A stretch of 64,000 nucleotides of DNA from assembly GCF_963855985.1 (NCBI RefSeq), contig NC_087105.1, positions 2,792,501 through 2,856,500 of the forward strand. Direction: 5' to 3'. Source of the stretch: Ostrinia nubilalis. Its lineage: Eukaryota; Arthropoda; Insecta; Lepidoptera; Crambidae. Each line of letters opens with the position of its first letter. The first letter of the stretch is position 1. This document shows positions 55,016 to 64,000 of the stretch, piece by piece. The notes under the pieces were generated by a model, which had not been told where the DNA came from, did not search any database, and worked only from the letters and a program-made list of their open reading frames with translations. Made by a program: the position numbers and the translations under genes.

Positions 55016-55235
55016 TATTACCTACGTGCTAAGTAGCAAGTGCTAAGCATGTATCGGATCATAACATTCAACATAAAAGAAATCCTATAAAAGGAGTTTG
55101 TATCTAGGTAACGCTATCAAAATTTCAGCATCGTGTTAAGTGTGTGTGTAGTGTGTGTAACACAATACCTGTGTTACCTAGGTGTAAAATCCAGTCCAGA
55201 ATCACAATATCAAGCAACGGCTTATTGACCAACAG

Positions 55236-55299
55236 CCGGCTGCGCCCTCAAAGTGGGAAGCATAACACCGGCTGCGTCCTCAAAGTGGGAAGCATAACA
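55236..55299. repeat. Tandem duplication, two 32-bp units
   Basis: CCGGCTGCGCCCTCAAAGTG... at 55236 repeats at 55268 with one change. It lies in a short open frame (55144-55380) that I do not regard as a gene. Confidence 0.8.
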
Positions 55300-57212
55300 C
55301 CTCAATTTTCGCCGGGCATTCCAGCTATCCCGGGAAATCTTGTTGGCGGGCGTTTTGACACGTTCCCAGGTATTCTGTAGATTTGTCCGCGGTAACTTTA
55401 TGGAGTTTTCTTGGACAGAAAATTCAGGATGTTTGACTGCTTTTGAGAAAAAGATTAGGTTTATAATTTTAGATTTTTTGTATCTTAAAACTTTTTATTC
55501 CAGCTTGGAAATAACATAAAAACCTCATAATACTCATTTATTTTTGCAAATAGGCTTTTAAAAAGCACTTTTACACAACAAGCCTCTGGGGCATTTTGAT
55601 GTCCTAATTTCCTTCCTAAAAACTAACATGCAATTTCCGTTAAAGGGGACGACGATGTCAATGAGATATTTTGCCTATAAGTAGGTAAGCTTTTTTTTTA
55701 TAAATATCTTGTGTATAATGCAACTTTTGTAATTAAGTATTTCAAATTGTATTTACTTTAAATTTTATTGTAACATTCTTTTTCAGTCTAAGATTACTTT
55801 AACATATTTTAAATTCCATTAAACATTCATTCTACAATTATAATTTGTTTTGTTTACTTAGAAAATCTTAGTTGCTGTTACAAAACAAGTTCTTCGTTCT
55901 TTTGATAATAAACCTTTATTTTTTATTTTAGCAAGAACAAAAACATGCGCTTCTAAGTAACTAAAAACATAAACGAAATTATTTTAAAAACTATTTTCTG
56001 CTACTATTAATAAAATTAGCCTTTGTTTATAGTCTACGAAAAAATGGTAGGTAACTTACTGAATAGTAAGAATTGTATCGCTCGAGTATTTCTTGAAAAG
56101 TTAGAATAGCTATTATTTTGATGTCGTTAGTCATATGGAAGACAGATACCATAATACAGGGTGGAATATTCACCTGAAGGGAAAGTACCTACTGTAAGAA
56201 AAGAAAAAGAAAGTAATGTGTACTGATAGAAAATTTTACTCAAAGAAAACATTACATTGAAAAGAAAGAAAACTGTGTTCAAAGATTTCCGAAAATTCAG
56301 TTTGATAAAAAACATTTTTTTATCTTACTCAAAAACCTGTGACTATAAGGCTTAACTGAGTAGATTCCTGCGATATTGGAGCTTTGAATGTGACTTAATA
56401 AAGGTCACAGTATCATGGTATTTGTCTCACTCAAGCACACTGAAGTCTCTCTCGCTCGTATTCACAAACGATGCTTTTTTAATTGAAGCAGCAAATCGAA
56501 CGCACAGCGTTTAATAGAGCTCTGTAATTGGTTCGTGTGTCACCCTGTACGTCCACGCGCACTTTGTGACCTCATAGTAATGTTTGTGAATATGAACGTC
56601 TGTCTTTTGACGTAACAAAAACAAATCGCTCCACTCTTCGCAAACCTACACAGTTAACAAAGAGTGCTAAGTAAAAGTTAATCGCTTGTTTCAAACAAAC
56701 TTATTTTCCCAACTTCACAGTAAGTGACATTTGTTTATAGCCAAAACACTCTCACATACAGTCCCTATTACTCATCGATAAGTACTCCATAAAGAAACGC
56801 TGTCCCCGCCAAATTTCTCGCAGATCTGGAAACAAATATAACAATTTGACTTCAGAAGCACGTATTGCGCTATAAATTGTGCACCCCCAAACACAAAAAT
56901 GACGACATTTTTAAAATCGAAAAGGGGACGTAATTTCGGATCGACACCCCGGAGAGAGATTTCATCCCCTGTTTTTATTTTCGTGAAAAATATGCTGGAT
57001 GGTGTTAGCATATTTAATCTAAGATGAGGTTTTGTCAAAGGGGAAAATTGTGCTTGAAAATCTAATAGATGGGTTTTGGGAAATATTGATAGTGTTTTGT
57101 GTAGAAACCGCCATCTTTGAGTCTGCAAGTCTGATATTTTGAAACTAGGTATTTATATTTTGTCAATTTTCAATGGGTCTAGAAAAAAAAGGATGTCAAA
57201 AATTCAGAGCTT
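55300..57212. other. Intergenic, AT-rich
   Basis: Only the MITE at 56460 is definable. The 118-codon minus-strand frame at 56772-57128 shows no family motif. Confidence 0.45.
56460..56597. mobile_element. MITE of the 'TTCACAAACGATGC' family
   Basis: Same unit and orientation as 6981-7122, with a few small deletions. Confidence 0.7.
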
Positions 57213-57478
57213 TTTTTTATCCACAACGAGGAAGCTCTTGGCCTGTATCTCACCTGATGGTAAGTGATAATCAGACCGAAGGTGAAAGCGAGCTTCACCC
57301 GGAATCCTCAACCGGACCTAACTGCCGGAACACAACAATGCTGTTAACATTGTTGTTATGGCGACAGACTTAGGTAAGATGGTGGTAGCTAGCCAGGCGG
57401 ACTTAGAACAAACCCTACCACCAACCAAACCGAACAGAAAATTCTGCCCCCACTGGGAATCGAACCCGGGACCGATGA
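57213..57478 (-). repeat. tRNA-derived SINE, most complete copy
   Basis: On the minus strand it runs from a B-box-like GGTTCGATTCC (near 57462) through GGTGGTAGGGTTTGTTCTAA and GGCCAAGAGCTTCCTCGTTG to an A-rich tail (the T run at 57213). A Pol III-type head, unrelated body and A tail are the plan of a SINE. Four shorter relatives lie in the window. Confidence 0.72.
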
Positions 57479-58811
57479 TTATGGACTAAAATGTCTCATG
57501 GTGGAAAACTGTTTTACAGGTCTTGAATACAGCTACCTGGAAAATAAGTTATTTCAGATAACTATAGTTGCCTTCTACTTGTATATATTTATAGAAAACC
57601 GTCTAAATTCTTTTACTGCTTGTGTTTCTCCGTAGTCTTATAGAAATACCGCACACATCGCCCGTAGCAATGTGAACACACCTTTAACCAGCCCTTCTTG
57701 AAGGTAAACCCACAAAGGAAGACAAAATAATGTGTGGAGCTTTGCAAGTGGCGGAAACAGCCGGCTCGTCCATTAGCCACTTCCGGTTTACCTAACCCGG
57801 GTACTGTGATTTACATGTACCTATTTACTACCTACATGGTAGTTGAAGTTCTTGAACGAATAGTTTACTTATGTAGCTATGTACTTTTTGTTTTAATAAT
57901 AAAAATTGAGAAAAACAAAACTTGTATAATTATATTATCTACTTATTTAATTTTTATTCACATTCCATCGTTTATAAATATTTAGGGGACTTTAAACGGG
58001 TGTTAAATACATTTAAATTGTCGTTTACGTAGTATGGAAATGTCATTTTAAACACGTGTTTAACACCTGGTTAAGTTTTTTTGTAATAACACTACTAGAA
58101 TTTAAGGCCGGGTAGCAGAGAAAATGGCGAAAATGAGGTTTTCATTTTTCATTTTTGAGGTACTAAACAGTAAAATTAAAGGCTAAGATTTTTATTGGGC
58201 ATAGTTGAGGATATTTTCTAGGGCTATTAACGGATGGAAACACGATTTGATGAAGTTGACTCGATAGAATAAATTCCCAAAGTTACCTCTATTCGTTTTC
58301 TATTTATGGTTTTATTTTTAAAATAAGCGATTTGAGATTCTAAATCTTTTACTAAACTAAAGTTCAGAAATAACTTGAGGGCTTTTAACGGATGAAATTT
58401 TTATATTGCGTCTTATTTAGTTACTATGTTAAAAAATGTGGAAAAAATCGTCCATGACGGCTTGGACAATCTCAATCAGTCGCGCGGTGGCGCTTACGGA
58501 GGACGGACGCGTGTCAGTTTTTTGGCCGTGACAGTTCGCGATTTGTCAATATTTTTGACAATGATGACTTTGATGAGTCACAGTATAATAATATCAGTGT
58601 TACTGGAGAAAGCTTAAATTCAATTCAATTTTGTCTACCTATTGAAATTTAAATCGTTCGCATCCTTTTAAACGAAGACTCTACTCATGATACATAGTAC
58701 ATTCCTCAAATATGAGACAAAACCAATGAGTTAAAATTACATTTTAATAGTACCTACATACAATCGTCTTACACTCTTTAGAAGAGCACACTGACACAAA
58801 TAAATAATAAA
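57479..58811. other. Intergenic before the tandem array
   Basis: An imperfect inverted repeat with GTTTAACACC words lies at 57990-58075. The stretch 58450-58530 is GC-richer. No gene seen. Confidence 0.4.
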
Positions 58812-59272
58812 AAATACTGTCTAAGGTCTGTAGCTAAAGGTCTAAGCTGTAAGATAGAAGAATCTTCTAGCCAAAAAGATGGCAGATGCAGCAGATGTCA
58901 ACGGATTTAAAACTGGAGTTCATATGACTCCTTGTAGACTTGAGTCTCTAGAGCGTCCCTTCCTCCACCATGCGCAAGAATTTTCACAAAAATACTGTCT
59001 AAGGTCTGTAGCTAAAGGTCTACGCTGCAAGATGGAAGAATCTTCTAACCAAAAAGATGGCAGATGCAGCAGATGTCAACGGATTTAAAACTGGAGTTGA
59101 TGTGACTCCTTGTAGACTTGAGTGTCTAGAGCGTCCCTTCCTCCACCATGCGTAAGAATGTTTCAAAAATACTGTCTAAGGTCTGTAGCTAAAGGTCTAA
59201 GCTGCAAGATAGAAGAATCTTCTAGCCAAAAAGATGGCAGATGCAGCAGATGTCAACGGATTTAAGACTGGA
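58812..59272. repeat. Tandem array, 177-178 bp unit, about 2.6 copies
   Basis: AAATACTGTCTAAGGTCTGT starts at 58812, 58990 and 59167; the third unit stops near 59272. Units differ by a few bases. A 69-codon frame crosses the array, but the period is not a multiple of three, so it cannot be a long repeat protein. Confidence 0.85.
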
Positions 59273-60934
59273 CTGGCACCACCTTGCAATGTCATCCTCT
59301 CATTGTTATCTGTAACGTAAATTATTTTTAAAATGTATTTAAAAAATAAAATGTTCGTTTTATTATTTCAATAATCTGACCTCTCAACTCAACTACACTA
59401 CACAAACACCTTTGTTCGCAACTGTACTGACGAAACCTCGATATTATACCGTTCATTTAAGATGGCAAGCTTTTTGCTGCGGTAATGCACTCCAGGTAAT
59501 CGTGTGTGATGCTTATTGCTCATAGTGATTTTCGATACAGAGCCCCGTACATACGTTATACATAAATTATGGAAAGAAAACACCCAGACCAATACAAACA
59601 AATATGTATGCAATTTTAGTATGATATTTTTATTTATTAATAAACAAAAAGACTGAACAAAATTGATGCGTGTACTGATTAATGTAATTAACCACATGCA
59701 AAGCTTTGTGAATTGCAACAACTATAATTTATTATCCAAGCTCTAAATAATCGCTACTACGAGTAACTGATCATAAAATGTTTTTCCAATCGCTCAAGCT
59801 CCCGAGGATCTACCGATAGGTCGGGTGACGTAATCTTGAAATTCTTTTAGCCGGCGCGGAACTTCCGGAAGGTCGGGTGACGCCACGCCTCTTTGAACCG
59901 TGTTTACTTTGGCAGTTATATTCTATGTTTATTCGATTCTAAAATATATTCCCAAAAATTTTGAAAGTTCTTTTAATTTGTATCACTTGGATATGATTTG
60001 TATTAGAAAGTGCTGTGAGTGTGACGCTTGAACGGAAGGAAGTCAACCTAACCTAACCAACTGCGTATTTCCAAACTGCGTATTTCTATACTGTGTAGCC
60101 GCGAGAGCTCTTTGGCGCGCTGTCTTCGGCGAAGTATTGCGCGCGCAGATTTTGACAGCGCGAAATACCTACTTTAGCAGAAATACCAAGCCTTAAAGAA
60201 TTCCTTTACATTTTCTTTGAACTGCGACTTACCAACGAGCTCCGTGCGAATATCAGACTGTTTCAATTAAATTAATCCACTGATAAATAGGCCTGTCCCA
60301 CTACAATTCAGGATATAAATCAGTATTTGTCTTGGATAAACTTCAAACTAGATTTGAGCTTAGTAAAAATAGATGAGCTTCTACAATCTGTCTACAAAAA
60401 ATACGTCCATATTTTGTCCACAAAGCTCTAATACAGCCAACGCACCTCTAAATAAATAATAGCTGAAGTCTTCCTACTTTTTTTAAGAATTTTGCAACTT
60501 TTTTCCCAAAAATCCCCAATGTTGTATTCAGTAGCCAAGAGTTCTCTGTTGATTCTCATCTATTTGTACTTTAATTTCAGCCTAACTTTCGGGATCACAC
60601 AAACTAATTGCGTTGTGAAATTTGTTTGCAGTATCGTATTCGTTGTATACTTAATTTGAGGGTTGTTTATACTTCCACTAATCATTTGGGTCAATCGTAT
60701 TGTTGGGCTTCCGTATCAAATGAACAAGCCTCGTCTCGTTTATATTTACTTGGTTAAATTAATTTTGGGAAAGTATAGCCAGTTCATATTGGCTTACAAT
60801 GGTTATGAACATAAATCTTCTATTACAATAATTGATATAGATTTTTTTTCTTTTTTTCCTAAAGTAGTCATGACTATGTCCACCCTGCGGCGCCGGCTTA
60901 TTGTTGAATTTTGGGACACGTTGTATAAAACTCA
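59273..60934. other. Intergenic with a GC-rich patch
   Basis: GGTCGGGTGACG occurs twice (59819 and 59871), and ACTGCGTATTTCC/T words repeat at 60060-60090 next to AACCTAACCTAACC. These look like pieces of unknown repeats. Confidence 0.4.
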
Positions 60935-61110
60935 AAGGTGACTAACTGAGTGACTGACTGACATAGTGATCTATCAACGCACAGCCCAAACCACTGGATG
61001 GATCGGGCTGAAATTTGGCATGCAGGTAGATATTATGACGTAGGCATCCGCTAAGAAAGGATTTTATGAAACTCCACCCTTAAGGGGGTAAAACGGGTTC
61101 CACGCGTAAA
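60935..61110 (+). repeat. Interspersed repeat, 'GACTGACTGAC' to 'GGGTTCCACGCG'
   Basis: Blocks CCACTGGATGGATCGGGCTG, AATTTGGCATGCAGGTAGAT and CCCTTAAGGGGGTAAAACGG; the reverse counterpart is 967-1148. Confidence 0.65.
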
Positions 61111-61412
61111 AAACTTTTTACAATAAAATCAGAGTAAGTAAGGTGACATTTGTTTATAGCCAAAACGTGTTCCTAAAACAAACAAATGTTTAAGAACATT
61201 TAGTTGCTTTTTGTAGAAAACTCGGAAAATCTCAACAAAACTTTATTATTAGTTGTCAATAATTAGTTCTTACTCAATTACTTACTAATTTACTGAATAA
61301 AGCTTAATGCAGTAAGAGCTTAATACACCTTTTTTAAATAACTGCACTGAAAGTTTAATACACGGTTTTTATTAATTTGGAAAATCTAAATTAACTCTCA
61401 GTATAAAACTAA

Positions 61413-61528
61413 GGTCGAGTTGCACCACCTAACTTTAACAGTAACTATAACGATAACCGGTGATTTTTGTATGTAGTTTGACAGATTTTTTCGTTTTCCA
61501 AGTTAAATTAAGATGGTGCAATCCAGCC
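61413..61528. mobile_element. PIF/Harbinger-like MITE, TAA duplication
   Basis: GGTCGAGTTGCACCACCTAA to GATGGTGCAATCCAGCC, flanked by TAA at 61410-61412 and 61529-61531. It is the clearest member for defining the target duplication. Confidence 0.78.
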
Positions 61529-62007
61529 TAAGAAGCTTTTCAATTGTGCATTTTCTCACGCAAAACAATCAAGGCTTCACAACTTCATTACTACTTAGAG
61601 TTTGACAAAGCGATCCGAGTACACTTAAGTAAGATCCTTAGATCAAACATCCAGCGATGATCGAGATCAAAATCTCGAAAGTCCATTAAAACTAGTCCAA
61701 GATTGATGTCCGCCCTTGTACAAGGAACCCCACTCGGCGGCGGAAGTGGCCGGAAATGGCGCCGCTTCCGGTCTGCGGGCCGTGTGTAAAAATCGCGCGT
61801 TAATTTCCAGGGCGGTAAATTATTCGGTTTGTTTTCTCTTTCGCTGTTGCCTTTTCCGCTTGCGAGTTGCCAGTTCTTGATGCTTTTTTGTTTTTGCCTT
61901 TTGCGCCGCTCTTGTTCTTACCTGATGTGAGCGAACCTTTTTGCTGAAGTAAAGGGAAAATAGTTTCAGCTAGATGGTCATTTGTTTTTAGCCTCTTAAA
62001 AAGGATT

Positions 62008-62042
62008 TTTTTTATTCACAACTAGGAAGCTGTTGGCCTTCA
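62008..62042 (-). repeat. SINE 3' tail fragment
   Basis: Only the last 35 bp of the family is present (AAGGCCAACAGCTTCCTAGT, then an A run on the minus strand). Confidence 0.5.
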
Positions 62043-62392
62043 TTTTTTTTCAATTGGTTGATCGTAGATACCTATTATGTTTTGAGTCAAGATTATCAAG
62101 ATATCAACTTAGGTTTAATTTTTTATCAACGAAAAAGAGTAACGTTACGAAAATCTATTCCAAAATGCTGATAATATTATCATAGTTCATTAATTTTTGA
62201 GAGAGTTGAAGTTACTAAATTTATTATAATCACCCTTGTGAAGATGCATTTTGTGACAAAAGGATCATACAATAATAATATCTCCTTTTTGTGAGCCTCA
62301 TTTAAACTTTTTCCAAATTAAAGAAAATTCGTTCAGTGGTTTAGTCGTGAAAACAAAATAAACAAATAGGTTGTACTTATTCATGAATTTTA

Positions 62393-62496
62393 GGCTGAGT
62401 TGCACCACCTAACTTTGACCGTAACTATGACGTTCATCGGTGTTTTTTGTAAGGAGTTTGACAGATTTTTGACGTTTGTCAAAGTTAAAGTAAGAT
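62393..62496. mobile_element. PIF/Harbinger-like MITE, right end lost
   Basis: It starts GGCTGAGTTGCACCACCTAA and runs to AGTTAAAGTAAGATG, then breaks off. Confidence 0.65.
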
Positions 62497-64000
62497 GTTT
62501 TTCAGTATCTAAGCAATTCCTTTAGCATTTGTTATTTATTATGTATAAATGATTTTGCTTTTGTGAATAATTTAGTTTCATTTTACACCTAAAAGACCAG
62601 CATGAGCCTTAAACTTCCACGAGAGGTATTAGGAAACAGAACTGTGGAGTTTAACTAAATTTAATTAATTTGAGAGAGCTTCAGTCTGGTTAGTTACCTG
62701 CCGTAACTAGAGTACCGCAGTGTGGTATTAAACAAAAGTTTTACCTGAAGGTTTTTGGAATATCTATTAAGATAGACACTATGGGAGTAACACTAATTTA
62801 CATTATGGAATATCTCTTTATGATTATGTATGCTTAACTAATTTGCATTAAAAGTTATTTTGATAAGACACTCTTAGGCACAACATATTTATTATGCATG
62901 AACACATTAAATGTAGGTACATGGTCTGGTCTAATAACCAGTAAAGTATTATTTTGTTTGCTATTTCTATCCGTCTGGCCAGAGGGTGGTCTAATATCGG
63001 TTTGTTTGGTAAATTAGAGACACTGAATAATGTCATAATGATTATTATAGTGAATATGCTGTGCAATACAGTCTGATTAATAGGTATGACCTGATAGGTA
63101 CCCCTTAAATGATTTTATGAAATAAAAAACAGGCCATAAAAAGTTTTATTTCCTGTATATTCCCGGTTAAGCGTATATGAATATAAAGAAGGTATAGGTA
63201 CGTGACTATAAAGAAGAATGACAATGTGCTATTGTACATTTTATGCGCCTATAGCATAGTTAGCTAGCAAAGGGCATCAAGTAGGTATTGGGTGCCATAT
63301 TTTTGTCCAAACCACACTACCGCACATAATATGTGCCTATACAGCTTAGCTAGCATCAAGTGCTCTACACATGTAGAGATTGTATTACAAGCGCCCATTG
63401 CCTCGCAAACAAGCCTGGCTAATCCGCTTTACGTAGAGCGATAAGCTGGAAGAAGCAGCGAAGGTGCTAAGTAAATAGCAAATAGATGCATCGGCAAAAG
63501 GAATTGCTCTACGTTTTCTGAAAAACGATACTTGGTTAATAGAGACAGAAGTAACTTTGGTACGTTATCACATCGAAAAAACCTCTTAATTGATTTTGAT
63601 GAGCTATGCTGATGAGATCTATGAGAAGGATGAAAGAATACGGAGGAAGGGTATAGGTGCTCGTAAAAGGAATGAAACTGGAGATAGTAGTTTTAATAGG
63701 GTGCAGGTTGCTTCTAATCAGCCAATCTAGGTTTAAATGCGGAATGTCTGAGTTCACCAGTAGACGTGTAACGGCTGAACTAAGGATGATGACCTCATAA
63801 ATTTTATTTGGCACTGAGTCTGCCTTCGACCTGAATCTCAGCTTCTAGTAAATATCTATGAGATTTAAGATAGATCAAAAAGCAACTGTATAATTGAGAC
63901 ATAAAGACTCTCCAAGCCCGCCGACAGCCCATAGTGGCTTGATATCGGAGACTTTATTTCAAAAGAATCACGTAGACGAACTCTCTACTATTGATAAAAT

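Larger units (their letters stand above)
61529..64000. other. Intergenic to the window end
   Basis: 61730-61930 is GC-rich (CGGCGGCGGAAGTGGCCGG) and could be a promoter or exon-adjacent region of a gene to the right; no exon is definable. The last kilobase is AT-rich and unassigned. Confidence 0.4.

Noticed and set aside
58879..59088. 69-codon frame across the tandem array, as a repeat protein
   Set aside because: The 177-178 bp period breaks the frame at each unit.
59398..59721. 107-codon minus-strand frame
   Set aside because: AT-rich, no motif, no start or splice support; likely chance.

Overview
This window looks like a piece of a lepidopteran (moth or butterfly) nuclear genome. The evidence is the AT-rich sequence, short spliced exons with GT..AG introns, and many copies of repeat types I associate with Lepidoptera: 'CCACTGCTGGACAAAGGCC' repeats, 'AATATTATAAATGCGAAAG' repeats, tRNA-derived SINEs with an A-rich tail, and LINE-type TGACTTTGACTTT tails. 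No species can be named from the sequence alone.

Only one complete protein gene is visible. It is a plus-strand, 11-exon gene at 8390-15566 coding for about 810 residues. The product has two IQ-like motifs, lysine-rich linkers and a C-terminal AAA-type ATPase domain, and I identify it as IQCA1/DRC11, a subunit of the axonemal nexin-dynein regulatory complex. All ten introns join in frame. Several introns carry transposons, including a 1.1-kb foldback element in intron 9 and a tRNA-derived SINE just upstream of exon 10. A CRE palindrome and a possible RFX half-site lie upstream of the start codon. Two weak coding fragments were also noted: a 32-codon THAP-like zinc-finger start at 41563, and a possible minus-strand terminal exon with a membrane segment at 26586-26711.

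The rest is repeat-rich intergenic DNA. 1-8300: interspersed repeats, a hAT-like element with imperfect 8-bp target duplication, and the first of two 520-bp TA-flanked elements. 15600-31500: dozens of small inverted-repeat elements of Tc1/mariner-like (TA), PIF/Harbinger-like (TAA/TTA) and piggyBac-like (TTAA) type, plus an AT-rich stretch packed with GATC words. 31508-34281: a nest in which a pogo-like deletion derivative, itself split by a MITE, abuts a 1.3-kb foldback with one TA between them. 37500-38457: a LINE 3' end and a retroposon with a 15-bp target duplication. 45875-52668: a piggyBac-like element disrupted by a young LTR retrotransposon with nearly identical 1.5-kb LTRs and no visible gag-pol. 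52700-64000: more MITEs and SINEs, a 178-bp tandem array at 58812-59272, and a long near-perfect hairpin at 53032-53090.

I found no gene cluster or system that looks like a new multi-gene machine. The observations most worth following are the non-autonomous LTR element, the three copies of a tail-less retroposon with a common 3' end and target duplications, the two abutting TA elements, and the foldback in the DRC11 intron. All family names for transposons rest on terminal repeats and target duplications read by eye, not on database comparison.
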